Positions 16,309-24,557 of a stretch of 64,000 nucleotides of DNA are shown here, one piece after another (position 1 is the stretch's first letter; every line of letters starts with the position of its first letter). The notes beneath the pieces are model-generated. The model saw only the letters and a program-made list of their open reading frames with translations. It was not told the origin of the DNA and did no database searches. Origin of the DNA: Bradyrhizobium arachidis (GTDB lineage: Bacteria; Pseudomonadota; Alphaproteobacteria; Rhizobiales; Xanthobacteraceae). Both the position numbers and the translations under genes were made by a program. The stretch covers positions 248,001-312,000 of the forward strand of contig NZ_CP030050.1 in the NCBI RefSeq assembly GCF_015291705.1. Reading direction: 5' to 3'.

Positions 16309-17112
16309 ATGGAATATCGTGTTCGACTGACCATCGAAAACGGCGTAGCCCATCTCCGGCTGAATCGCCCGGACAAGATGAATGCGCTCGACCCGGCGAT
16401 GTTCGAGGCCATCATCGAAGCAGGCACACAGCTGGGTGCGGCCAAGGATCTCCGCGCCGTCGTCCTCTCGGGCGAAGGGCGCGCCTTCTGCGCAGGCCTC
16501 GACCTCGATCGCCTTCTCGCCACCGCGAACGGCAATCCGCTGCTGCCGTCCATTGACCTGACGCGCCGAACCCACGGCATCGCGAACTATGCCCAGCATC
16601 TCGTCTGGCTCTGGCGCGAACTGCCTGTGCCGGTGATTGCAGCGGTTCATGGCGTTGCGTTCGGCGGCGGCTTCCAGCTCGCGCTTGGTGCTGACCTGCG
16701 CTATGTCGCGCCCGGAACAAAGCTCGGGGTCATCGAGACCAAATGGGGTCTCGTGCCCGATATGTGCGGCACTCAGCTGATGCGCCGTCTCGCACGCGAC
16801 GACATCGTGCGAGAGCTGACCTATTCCGGCCGCGTCTTCTCCGCGGAAGAAGCGCTCGCCTACGGCTTTGCGACGCGGCTGACCGACGATCCCCTGGCGG
16901 CTGCGCTCGCCACGGCGCACGAGATCGCGAGCCGTAGCCCCGACGCCGTCCGCGCGGCCAAGCGCCTGTTGAACCTGTCCGCGACCGCGGATCCGGCGAC
17001 CGGTCTCGCCGCGGAGACCACCGAACAGGCGGCGCTGCTTGGCACGCCCAATCACATCGAGGCCATCAGAAGCAATCTGGAAAACCGCAGGCCGCGATGG
17101 AGCTATGCATGA
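16309..17112 (+). CDS. Enoyl-CoA hydratase/isomerase (crotonase) family protein
   Basis: Crotonase-fold protein of 267 aa. Motifs: HLRLNRPDKMNALDPAMFEAI, the first oxyanion-hole segment VVLSGEGRAFCAGLDLDRLL, and the second VIAAVHGVAFGGGFQLALGADLRYVAPGTKLGVIETKWGLVPDM. The catalytic Glu of true hydratases (GxE in the loop) is not evident: the KWGLVPDM region has Asp. Isomerase or other acyl-CoA chemistry is therefore equally likely. The gene overlaps the following thioesterase by ATGA, indicating translational coupling. The long reading from 15937 is an out-of-frame artefact. Confidence 0.9.
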   Translation: MEYRVRLTIENGVAHLRLNRPDKMNALDPAMFEAIIEAGTQLGAAKDLRAVVLSGEGRAFCAGLDLDRLLATANGNPLLPSIDLTRRTHGIANYAQHLVWLWRELPVPVIAAVHGVAFGGGFQLALGADLRYVAPGTKLGVIETKWGLVPDMCGTQLMRRLARDDIVRELTYSGRVFSAEEALAYGFATRLTDDPLAAALATAHEIASRSPDAVRAAKRLLNLSATADPATGLAAETTEQAALLGTPNHIEAIRSNLENRRPRWSYA

Positions 17113-17552
17113 GCGAGACGCAAGGGTTCGACCTGCAAGCACTCGACGCGGTCAACGCCTCGGCGGCCTTCAACCGCTCCGCCGGCTTCGACGTGGTCGC
17201 TGCCGGTCATGGCGAGGTGACCATCCGCATGGGCTGGCAGGACGATCTGACCCAATATTCCGGGCATCTCCACGCCGGTCTGATCGCCGCCCTGCTCGAC
17301 ACCGCCTGTGGCTTCGCCGCAGCGACGCTCGTCGGTGCGGTCACCGCTTCGCATTTCTCGATGAATTGCCTGAGGCCGGCGATCGGCCGCTATTTTGTCG
17401 CGAAGGGAACGACGCTCCGCGCCGGGCGCAGGCAGGTGTTCGCCCGCGCCGAGCTCTTCGCGGCCGACGAGCGAGATGATCTCGCCCTCGTCGCGACCGG
17501 CGAAACCGTGCTCGTCCCCACCGGCGAACCGCGCAAGGTTGACGGGAGTTGA
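17109..17552 (+). CDS. PaaI-type hotdog thioesterase
   Basis: Single-hotdog thioesterase of 147 aa. Motifs: GEVTIRMGWQDDLTQYSGHLHAGLIAALLDTACGFAAATL, where the HAG...D segment matches the PaaI/4HBT catalytic region, and a C-terminal VFARAELFA strand. The ATG lies within the stop of the preceding crotonase gene. It probably releases free acid from a CoA ester made or modified by the neighbouring enzymes (inference). Confidence 0.88.
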   Translation: MSETQGFDLQALDAVNASAAFNRSAGFDVVAAGHGEVTIRMGWQDDLTQYSGHLHAGLIAALLDTACGFAAATLVGAVTASHFSMNCLRPAIGRYFVAKGTTLRAGRRQVFARAELFAADERDDLALVATGETVLVPTGEPRKVDGS

Positions 17553-17555
17553 GCC

Positions 17556-18368
17556 ATGGCGCTGACGCTCGTCACCGGAGGTACAGGTCATCTCGGCGGG
17601 GATATCGTCGATCGTCTCGTTCGCGCCGGGCATCGTGTCCGGGTGTTTGCGCGCTCGCCAGGCGCGCGACCGGATGTCGAATGGGCCTCAGGTGATCTTG
17701 CCACGGGCGCCGGTCTGCGGGCCGCGCTACATGACGTGGACACGGTCATCAATGCCGCGACGTATTCGCCGATCGCGCGGCGCGGCGGCATCCGTCCGAT
17801 CGACTTCTTCAGGTCGCCCTCCGCCGTGGATGTCGAAGGCACGGAACGTCTGCTGGCCGTTAGCGGGGAAGCTCAGGTGCGGCACTTCCTCCACGTCTCG
17901 ATCGTCGGTCTCGACGAGGCGACCCTGCCCTATGCGCGGGTCAAGCTCGCCGGCGAATGGCTGGTGCGTGCATCCGACCTGTCCTGGTCCGTCGTTCGCG
18001 CGATGCCGTTCTATTATCTGCTCGACAGGCTGCTTTCGGGCCTGTCCTGGCTTCCGGTGTGGCCGATGCCGACGGCGCGGTTCAATCCGGTCGATACGAC
18101 AGACGTTGCCAACCACGTCGTGGCTTGCGCATTCGACGGGCAGCGCGGCGTGCGCGCGGAGATCGGCGGGCCGGAAGCTCTCGATCTCGTCGCCCTCGCC
18201 CGCCAATATCAGGACGCGAGAAGACTGCATCGAAAAATTCTGCCGATCGATCTTTCGGAGGCTAAGGCGCGCGGCATGGGTTTTGTCGTCAGTCAGGGTG
18301 TGCGTGGCCGCCTCACCTGGGCGGACTGGCTGCGGCGCAACGATCCGGGGACGCGAAGCGCGGCCTAG
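17556..18368 (+). CDS. NmrA-like SDR (NAD(P)-binding) protein
   Basis: Atypical short-chain dehydrogenase of 270 aa with the dinucleotide motif TLVTGGTGHLGGDIVDRLVRAG and HVSIVGLDEATLPYARVKLAGEWLV, where Y-x3-K is visible (YARVK). It follows the thioesterase by three bases and so belongs to the TetR-regulated operon. It may act as an oxidoreductase or as an NmrA-type redox sensor. The substrate is unknown. Confidence 0.88.
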   Translation: MALTLVTGGTGHLGGDIVDRLVRAGHRVRVFARSPGARPDVEWASGDLATGAGLRAALHDVDTVINAATYSPIARRGGIRPIDFFRSPSAVDVEGTERLLAVSGEAQVRHFLHVSIVGLDEATLPYARVKLAGEWLVRASDLSWSVVRAMPFYYLLDRLLSGLSWLPVWPMPTARFNPVDTTDVANHVVACAFDGQRGVRAEIGGPEALDLVALARQYQDARRLHRKILPIDLSEAKARGMGFVVSQGVRGRLTWADWLRRNDPGTRSAA

Positions 18369-18474
18369 CGCAACTGGCAAGGCCAGGGTGCCATCCCCCA
18401 AACCGTGAGGCGTAAGGCCGCAGCAGTCTTCGAAATGTACGCCGCACACGGAGAGCGCTGATGTTTTTCGGATC

Positions 18475-18491
18475 GTTAGAATAACTCTAAA
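18475..18491. promoter_or_regulatory. Irr-type iron control element (ICE-like)
   Basis: GTTAGAA-TAA-CTCTAAA matches the rhizobial ICE pattern as I recall it (TTTAGAA-N3-TTCTAAA) at 12 of 14 arm positions. It lies about 100 bases upstream of the PepSY gene and some 20 bases upstream of a TTGACT hexamer at 18513. Regulation by Irr is inferred. Confidence 0.5.
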
Positions 18492-18592
18492 GCCGGGACG
18501 CGCCGAACCGGATTGACTTCATCATCTCCTTTGCTTCCTTCGGTCCCGCTTCGCGGTTCTGCGCAGCGCCCACGACAGAAGAGGAGACGTTC

Positions 18593-18871
18593 GTGAAGGT
18601 CATTCGTGTTGTTGCCATTGCACTGACGGTCGGGATTGGCATGAGCTCGGCGGCGATGGCCGACGGTTTCAAGAACTGCACCAAGATCGACAAGGCGTCG
18701 TGGAAGCCGGCGAGCGATGCCGAAGCCAAGGCCAAGGCCGCCGGCTACGAGGTGCGGCGCTCCAAGGTCGAAGGTTCGTGCTATGAGGTCTACGGCGTCA
18801 AGGAAGGCAAGCTCTACGAGCTGTTCTACAGCCCGGAAGATCTCAGCCTGAAGCACACGATCGCCAAGTAA
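18593..18871 (+). CDS. Secreted PepSY-type small protein
   Basis: Protein of 92 aa with a signal peptide ending near SSAAMA-DG. The mature part (ASWKPASDAEAKAKAAGYEVRRSKVEGSCYEVYGVKEGKLYELFYSPEDLSLKH) has the alpha-beta-beta pattern of PepSY-like domains. Two cysteines are present in the mature chain (NCTK and GSCY), which may form a disulfide in the periplasm. The start codon at 18593 is GTG with GAGGAG upstream. The gene sits 34 bases before a cytochrome b561, a frequent pairing in alphaproteobacteria. Confidence 0.85.
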   Translation: MKVIRVVAIALTVGIGMSSAAMADGFKNCTKIDKASWKPASDAEAKAKAAGYEVRRSKVEGSCYEVYGVKEGKLYELFYSPEDLSLKHTIAK

Positions 18872-18905
18872 TAGGCGTCAAGTAAGGTTTAGGGATGGTC
18901 CCGGC

Positions 18906-19499
18906 TTGATCGACGAAGCGGTGCCAGAAACGCGCGGGGCGTCCGACAGGACCCCCGCGGATCGAACTGCATCGCGGACGGTTGCGGTCTGGGACCTCCC
19001 GCTACGCCTCTGGCATTGGGCTCTCGCGGCCAGCATCCTGGCCGCCTGGTTCACCCCTACGGTCTACGACAGAGCTCATCGCATCGTCGGCTATACGGTG
19101 CTCGGGCTGCTCGCCTTCCGTCTGGCCTGGGGCTTCTGGGGAAGCCGCTATTCGCGCTTCCGCATGGTCGGCGTCAGGCTCCGTGCCGCGCCGCGCTATC
19201 TCTGGAATCTGCGCCGCGGCATCACCGGCCGCTATATCGGGCTCAATCCCGCCGGCACCCTGATGCTGGTGGCGCTGCTGCTCTCGATTGCCGTCTCGGC
19301 CATCACCGGCGCGATGTCGGTGACGGTGACGTTCTTCGGCGTCTGGTGGGTCGAGGACACCCATCACTATTCATCGGACGCGGTCATCGTCCTGGTCGTG
19401 CTGCATGTATTGGGCGTGGTGCTGATGGGAATTCTCCAGCGCGAGAACCTGATCCGCGCGATGTTCACCGGCCGCAAGCGCATCCGGCATCATCAGTAG
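18906..19499 (+). CDS. Cytochrome b561 / Ni-Fe-hydrogenase-type b cytochrome
   Basis: Integral diheme b-type cytochrome of 197 aa with four membrane segments. The likely heme-ligand histidines sit in LRLWHWALAA, YDRAHRIVGYTVLG, WVEDTHHYSSDAV and VVLHVLGVVLMG. It probably moves electrons across the membrane between the quinone pool and a periplasmic partner, plausibly the upstream PepSY protein. The open frame begins with TTG 18906; GTG 18921 is an alternative start. An ICE-like motif precedes the operon, suggesting an iron or heme link. Confidence 0.88.
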   Translation: MIDEAVPETRGASDRTPADRTASRTVAVWDLPLRLWHWALAASILAAWFTPTVYDRAHRIVGYTVLGLLAFRLAWGFWGSRYSRFRMVGVRLRAAPRYLWNLRRGITGRYIGLNPAGTLMLVALLLSIAVSAITGAMSVTVTFFGVWWVEDTHHYSSDAVIVLVVLHVLGVVLMGILQRENLIRAMFTGRKRIRHHQ

Positions 19500-19524
19500 G
19501 GTTTTCGAAGCGACACTCTTTCGT

Positions 19525-19609
19525 CGTCATGCCCGGGCTTGTCCCGGGCATCCACGTTCTTAATGCGGCACGAAAGACGTGGATGGCCGGGTCAAGCCCG
19601 GCCATGACG
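19525..19609. repeat. Long palindromic intergenic element (type CGTCATGCCCGGG)
   Basis: CGTCATGCCCGGGCTTG at the left end and CAAGCCCGGCCATGACG at the right are near-exact complements. Inside them, GGGCATCCACGT pairs with ACGTGGATGGCC. The same family occurs at 55828-55912. It lies between the convergent cytochrome b561 and Lon-N genes and may also terminate transcription. Confidence 0.85.
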
Positions 19610-19618
19610 GAACAGCCC

Positions 19619-20296
19619 TCACTGCAACGGCGGATCGCCGCTGGTGCGCTTCTTGGCCAGGTCCATCTCGGTCACCGCGATCAGGATCTCGGCGCGGGTC
19701 TTGAGGTCCGGCGCCTCCAGCATGGCCTGTTTCTCGGCCGGACCATAGGGCGACATCATCGCCAGCGCGTTGACCAGCGCCTCGTTGGGCGCGCTTTCGA
19801 CGCCTTCCCAGTCGACCTTGAGGTTGTTGGCTTTCAAGAAGTCCGCCAGCACGGACAGCAGTGCCTCGCGATCGACGTCGTCCTCGCCCATGCGCGCGGT
19901 GAAATCGTCGACGAAGGCGAAGAAATCCACCTTGCACTGGCGGTAGGCGGTCAGCACATCGAGCTCCGCGACCACCTTGAAGCGGGAGACGCCGGTGAGC
20001 TCGAGGATGTAGCGGCCGTCGCCGGATTCGGCGAGCTGGGTGATGCGGCCGACGCAGCCGACGCGGAACAGCGCCGGCTTATCCGAATTCTTCGGCGAAT
20101 GCGCGACGTCAGGCTGGATCATGCCGATCAGGCGGTGGCCGTCGCGGAAGGCATCGTCGACCATCGCGAGATAGCGCGGCTCGAAGATGTTGAGCGGCAT
20201 CTGGCCGCGCGGCAGCAACAGCGCGCCCGGCAGCGGAAACACCGGAATGATCTCCGGAAGGTCGGCGGGCCCGCGATATTCGATGTTGATCGGCAT
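19619..20296 (-). CDS. LON peptidase substrate-binding-domain protein
   Basis: Stand-alone Lon N-terminal (LAN) domain protein of 225 aa with no AAA+ or protease domain. The opening LPEIIPVFPLPGALLLPRGQMPLNIFEPRYLAMVDDAF is typical, and CVGRITQLAESGDGRYILELTGVSRFKV follows. Such proteins may bind peptides or act as adaptors; the role in bacteria is unclear. It lies downstream of the thioredoxin-TPR gene on the same strand, a common arrangement in Rhizobiales. Confidence 0.92.
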   Translation of the reverse strand: MPINIEYRGPADLPEIIPVFPLPGALLLPRGQMPLNIFEPRYLAMVDDAFRDGHRLIGMIQPDVAHSPKNSDKPALFRVGCVGRITQLAESGDGRYILELTGVSRFKVVAELDVLTAYRQCKVDFFAFVDDFTARMGEDDVDREALLSVLADFLKANNLKVDWEGVESAPNEALVNALAMMSPYGPAEKQAMLEAPDLKTRAEILIAVTEMDLAKKRTSGDPPLQ

Positions 20297-20380
20297 CTGG
20301 TCCCCGCTAGAGCATGATCCGGAAGAGTGTGCAGCGGTTTTCCGCCAAGATCATGCTCAAACAATAGTCGCGCGTTTTCC

Positions 20381-21304
20381 TTACGAAAACAGGATCGTCG
20401 ACAAGCGCTTTCGACCCTCGACGGTTGCGTCATCCGTGCCGCCCCAGGCCTCGAAGAACTGCACCAGCTGCTTGCGGGCGCCGTCATCGTTCCACTTGCG
20501 GTCGCGCTTGACGATCTCGAGCAGCTGTTCGGTGGCCGCAGTGCGGTTGCCTTGCGCGTTGAGGGCGGTCGCAAGGTCGAACCGTGCCTGATGATCGAGC
20601 GGGTTTGCGGCGACTTTCTGTTCAAGCTCGGCGACCGGGCCGAGCTGCTCCGCCTGCTCGGCGAGCTCGATCGTGGTCTGCACGGCCTTCACCGCGGGGT
20701 CGTTGCGCTTGGATTCCGGCACCATGGCCAGCGTCTGCTTGGCCTGCTCCATCGCGCCCGACACCGCGTAGCACTTCGCAAGGCCGGCAAGCGCGGCGAT
20801 GTTGGTCGAATCATGCTGGAGCGCCTCGGCATAGATCTGCGCGGCGGCCGCGGCATCGCCCTCGGCGAGCACCGCTTCGGCCTCCTGCACGATCTCGGCG
20901 ACATTGACCTCGCCGGGCGCAGTCATGCCCTTGGTCAGCCGCTCGATGAAGGCGTTGACCTGGCTTTCCGGCACCGCGCCCATGAAGCCATCGGCGGGCT
21001 GGCCATTGACGAAAGCGATCACGGCCGGGATCGACTGGATGCCCATCTGGCCCGGGATCGCCGGATGCTGGTCGATGTTCATCTTGACCAGCTTGACCTT
21101 GCCCTTGGCCGCCTTGACTGCCTTTTCCAGCACCGGAGTGAGCTGCTTGCAGGGGCCGCACCACTCCGCCCAGAAGTCGATCAGCACCGGCTGGCGCTTC
21201 GATTCCTCGATGACGTCCTTCACGAAGGTCTGGGTGGTGGTGTCCTTGATCAGATCGGCCGCAGCCGGGCCCGCCGCTCCGTTACCCTGGTCGATGATCG
21301 TCAC
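20381..21304 (-). CDS. Thioredoxin-TPR protein (CnoX/YbbN type)
   Basis: Protein of 307 aa. Residues 20-125 are a thioredoxin domain (FVKDVIEESKRQPVLIDFWAEWCGPCKQLTPVLEKAV) with the active site WCGPC intact. Residues 140-300 are TPR-like helices (ALQHDSTNIAALAGLAKCYAVSGAMEQAKQTLAMVP). This is the CnoX/YbbN layout, a chaperone-type thioredoxin that hands clients to GroEL or DnaK. E. coli CnoX lacks the active CxxC, whereas this protein keeps it, as in Caulobacter. The start codon is GTG with AGGGGAT upstream. Confidence 0.92.
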   Translation of the reverse strand: MTIIDQGNGAAGPAAADLIKDTTTQTFVKDVIEESKRQPVLIDFWAEWCGPCKQLTPVLEKAVKAAKGKVKLVKMNIDQHPAIPGQMGIQSIPAVIAFVNGQPADGFMGAVPESQVNAFIERLTKGMTAPGEVNVAEIVQEAEAVLAEGDAAAAAQIYAEALQHDSTNIAALAGLAKCYAVSGAMEQAKQTLAMVPESKRNDPAVKAVQTTIELAEQAEQLGPVAELEQKVAANPLDHQARFDLATALNAQGNRTAATEQLLEIVKRDRKWNDDGARKQLVQFFEAWGGTDDATVEGRKRLSTILFS

Positions 21305-21580
21305 GGGATCCCCTCGTCTGATGTCTGGAATGGCGGGTCTTTAGCACGTCGCCGATTCTTATGCTGTGGTGTCGGCGCTAAAATTGGGCCGGGACGGCCG
21401 AATTTCAATCCATCGCAGCCGATTTGGCGGTTCCAGGCCGTTTTCGGTCGATTTGCCGCGCGTTAGGCTCCATATGGGGCCTCAAAGATACCAATCTATG
21501 CCGCGGGTAGCTGTTGCATTCCCTTTCCGCTTTTGGCATACGACAGCCGTTGCCGGCGCGTCACGCGGCCGACACAGGAT

Positions 21581-21655
<75 letters not shown>

Positions 21656-21731
21656 ATTTTTCCCAGAGCATCCAGCCAAATCAGGTCGGGCCGTGGTTTT
21701 CCACGCCGCTGGTGGCTGTATTGGGTCTCAA

Positions 21732-22718
21732 ATGACAATTCTTGTTACGGGCAGCACGGGTCACCTCGGAGAGGCGATCCTCCGCACGCTTCGTGGGTGC
21801 GGTTCCTTGGCGCGTGGAGTCGATCTGAAGCCATCACCATTAACCGATGCCGTCGGCTCGATCGTCGATCCCGATTTCGTCCGGCGGCAGATGGAGGGCA
21901 TCTCCGCCGTCATCCACACCGCGACGCTGCACAAGCCGCATGTGGCGACTCACAGCAAGCAGGATTTTGTCGATACCAACGTCACCGGCACGCTCAACCT
22001 GCTCGAGGCGGCGGCGGCCGCCGGCGTGCGCAGCTTCGTCTTCACCAGCACTACCAGCGCGTTCGGCTCGCAGCTTCGTCCCGAAGCCGGGCAGGCGGCG
22101 GTGTGGGTCACCGAGGATCTGCCGCCGGTGCCGAAAAACATTTACGGCACGACCAAGCTGATGGCCGAGAACCTCTGCGAGCTGTTCTTTCGCGAGCGCG
22201 GCCTGCCGGTCGTGGTGTTGCGGACCTCGCGCTTCTTTCCGGAGGACGATGACGATCCCGCGATGCGGTCGGCCTACCCGCTGGACAACGCGCAGGCCAA
22301 TGAGTTGCTCTATCGCCGGCTGGATATAGCGGACGTGGTGGGCGCGCATCTGCTCGCGGTCGAGCGCGCGCCGAAGATCGGCTTTGCCCGCTACATCGTC
22401 TCCGCCACAAGTCCGTTCGAAGAGCACCATCTCGGAGCGCTGGCGCGCGACGCGGCCGCTCTCGTGCGAGCGCTCTATCCCGACTGCGAGAACCTCTACG
22501 CCGCACGCGGCTGGCGCCTGTTTCCGCAGATCGACCGCGTCTATGTCAATGAGCGCGCGCGGCGCGAGCTAGGCTGGCGGCCGGAATTCGACTTTGCCCA
22601 TGTGCTGCGCAGCCTTCGCGATGGCCGCGATTTCCGCAGTGCGCTAGCGCGCGAGGTCGGCTCGAAGGGCTATCATGATGTGGCTTTCGACGACGGGCCC
22701 TACCCCGTCGCCTCATAA
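21732..22718 (+). CDS. NAD-dependent epimerase/dehydratase
   Basis: Extended SDR of 328 aa from the ATG at 21732. Motifs: TILVTGSTGHLGEAILRTL for dinucleotide binding, FVFTSTTSAFG before the active site, and YGTTK as the Y-x3-K catalytic pair (NIYGTTKLMAENLC). The sequence is closest in feel to UDP-glucose 4-epimerase-type proteins, but the sugar substrate cannot be assigned. No polysaccharide genes surround it. It starts 77 bases after tRNA-Gly. Confidence 0.9.
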   Translation: MTILVTGSTGHLGEAILRTLRGCGSLARGVDLKPSPLTDAVGSIVDPDFVRRQMEGISAVIHTATLHKPHVATHSKQDFVDTNVTGTLNLLEAAAAAGVRSFVFTSTTSAFGSQLRPEAGQAAVWVTEDLPPVPKNIYGTTKLMAENLCELFFRERGLPVVVLRTSRFFPEDDDDPAMRSAYPLDNAQANELLYRRLDIADVVGAHLLAVERAPKIGFARYIVSATSPFEEHHLGALARDAAALVRALYPDCENLYAARGWRLFPQIDRVYVNERARRELGWRPEFDFAHVLRSLRDGRDFRSALAREVGSKGYHDVAFDDGPYPVAS

Positions 22719-23098
22719 GCGCCGCGTTCGTCATTTTGCTCGATGCATCAAGTGTCTCCCGGGCGTCGCCGGGAGCAAGCCGGCCTCGGCCGTTCTACTG
22801 TGCATGGGGTTGTTTTCGCAGTTCTTGTTTGATGCCCTTCGCGCTGTCTGAAGATCGGACGCGCGCGATCTTGATTCCGCGTTGCAGCGAGAGCGCTTTC
22901 GTCGCGGAGGTCGCCTTCATTGACACTCCGTCTCAATTTTTATTGAGCGCAATCGCAGCACGCGCAGCGCGCTTCTCAGGGCTGGCAGATGTGCTAACCT
23001 TTTTGCGTCTGCCATTCGGCAGACTCCTAACTTCGCCTCTCGACTAGCCATAACAAAATAAAGCGCGGCCTTGACGGCTGCCTTAGGGGAGTGACGCG
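22719..23098. other. Intergenic region with two hairpins
   Basis: No convincing gene; a 103-codon open frame here has odd composition (Ser/Arg/Phe rich) and no family features. Hairpins seen: CTCCCGG-N6-CCGGGAG near 22754, and GTCTGCC-N4-GGCAGAC at 23009-23026. The dyad CTCAAT-N4-ATTGAG near 22933 lies in an AT-rich patch with TTGACA nearby, so the promoter of the dehydrogenase may be here. Confidence 0.45.
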
Positions 23099-24373
23099 AT
23101 GACATCGATGTTCCATCGATCCGTGTTGGCGCTTGCAGCCGTGGCCCTTCTTGCGGGGACCAGCGCCGGCAATGCGCAACAGCAGGACAAGAACCGGGCG
23201 CTGAAGAAATACGAATCCGGCACCAAGGAATTCTGGACCCATCCGCCGGATGACTGGTTCCTCGGCGATGAGACCGAGGCGCAGAAGGGCCTCGCGCCGC
23301 CCTCGGGGCCGCCGACGGGTGCCTCCGACGCCGAGCTCGCCAACATCGTCAAGAAGATCAAGCTGCCGCCGGGCTTCAAGATCGAGGTCTATGCCTCCGG
23401 CGTGCTGGCCGCGCGGCAGATGGCATGGGGGGACAAGGGCACGCTGTTCGTCGGCTCGTTCGGCCTTGGCAACGTCTATGCCATCAAGGACAACAACGGA
23501 AAGAAAGAGGTCAAGACCATCCTCAAGGGGCTGAACATGCCCACCGGTCTCGCCGTCAAGGACGGCGCGCTCTACGTCATCGCGGTCGACAAGCTGATCC
23601 GCTACGACGATATCGAAAACAAGCTCGACAATCCCGGCGAGGGCAAGGTCGTCTATGACGACATGCCGTCCTATGCCGCGCATGGCTGGAAGTACATCGC
23701 GGTCGACAAGGAAGGCTGGTTCTTCCTGCCGTTCGGACCGCCCTTCAACATCGGCATTCCGCCGACCAGCGTGTCGCAGATCCGGCGCGTCGATCCCAAG
23801 ACCGGCAATGCCGAAATCTGGGCGCTCGGCGTTCGCAACTCCGTCGGCGGCGACGTCGATCCGCGCACCGGCAAATACTGGTTCACCGAGAATGCCCGCG
23901 ACTGGATCAGCGACGACAAGCCCAGCGACAAGCTGAACATGATCAACAAGATCGGCGAGCATTTCGGCTATCCCTATTGCCACCAGGGTAACTTGCCGGA
24001 CGACAAGTTCGCGATGGGCCATAAATGCTCCGAGTTCACGCCGCCCGTGTTGAACCTCGGCGCACACGTCGCTCCGCTCGGGATGAAGTTCTATACCGGC
24101 GACCAATTTCCGCCGGAGTACAAGAACAACATCCTGATCGCCGAGCACGGCTCCTGGAACAGGCACAAATATCAGGGCGCGCGCATCGTGCGCGTGATCG
24201 TCGGGCCTGACGGAAAGAACCCGAAGGAAGAGGTGTTCGCGTCCGGTTGGCTCGAGGGCGACCAGGGCTATCTCGGTCGGCCCGACGACATCATCCTCGC
24301 CAAGGACGGCTCGATCCTCGTCGCCGACGATTGGGCCGGCGCGATCTATCGCATCAGCTACAGCAAGAAGTAG
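23099..24373 (+). CDS. Sorbosone/glucose-type (PQQ-fold) dehydrogenase
   Basis: Periplasmic six-bladed beta-propeller dehydrogenase of 424 aa. A signal peptide ends near AGNAQ. Typical strands are ARQMAWGDKGTLFVGSFGLGNVYAIKD, NMPTGLAVKDGALYVIAV, WALGVRNSVGGDVDPRTGKYWFTENARDWI, and CHQGNLPDDKFAMGHKCSEFTPPV with LGAHVAPLGMKFYTG. The family oxidises sugars or alcohols using PQQ, passing electrons to cytochrome c. The cytochrome c gene just downstream fits that role. RBS AGGGGAG precedes the ATG. Confidence 0.9.
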   Translation: MTSMFHRSVLALAAVALLAGTSAGNAQQQDKNRALKKYESGTKEFWTHPPDDWFLGDETEAQKGLAPPSGPPTGASDAELANIVKKIKLPPGFKIEVYASGVLAARQMAWGDKGTLFVGSFGLGNVYAIKDNNGKKEVKTILKGLNMPTGLAVKDGALYVIAVDKLIRYDDIENKLDNPGEGKVVYDDMPSYAAHGWKYIAVDKEGWFFLPFGPPFNIGIPPTSVSQIRRVDPKTGNAEIWALGVRNSVGGDVDPRTGKYWFTENARDWISDDKPSDKLNMINKIGEHFGYPYCHQGNLPDDKFAMGHKCSEFTPPVLNLGAHVAPLGMKFYTGDQFPPEYKNNILIAEHGSWNRHKYQGARIVRVIVGPDGKNPKEEVFASGWLEGDQGYLGRPDDIILAKDGSILVADDWAGAIYRISYSKK

Positions 24374-24387
24374 CGCGACACGAACGG

Positions 24388-24419
24388 AGGCTGCGACCGG
24401 GTGACGGCCGCAGCCTTTT
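24388..24419 (+). terminator. Intrinsic terminator after the dehydrogenase
   Basis: Stem AGGCTGCG (24388-24395) pairs with CGCAGCCT (24409-24416), with a further CCG/CGG pairing inside the loop, and is followed by TTTT. It lies 15 bases after the stop codon of the sugar dehydrogenase. Confidence 0.8.
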
Positions 24420-24438
24420 CATTTCAGCCCCCACGGTG

Positions 24439-24532
24439 TCGTTCCGGACTTGCGCGCAAGTCCGGAACCCATAACCCCGATTCGTGGTTATGGATTCCGG
24501 GCTCGCGCCAAGCGGCGCGCCCCGGAATGACG
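24439..24532. repeat. Long palindromic intergenic element, composite
   Basis: Outer arms GTCGTTCCGG and CCGGAATGAC are imperfect complements. The left half holds a 26-base perfect palindrome at 24442-24467 centred on CGCG (half TTCCGGACTTG). CCATAACC and GGTTATGG form an inner pair. It belongs to the same group as the elements at 13570, 25178 and 29933. Confidence 0.8.
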
Positions 24533-24557
24533 AGCTCGATAGATCGGAATCCCGACC

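Noticed and set aside
22736..23047. A 103-codon open frame in the gap before the sugar dehydrogenase.
   Set aside because: Composition is unlike the neighbouring proteins and hairpins cross it; treated as non-coding.
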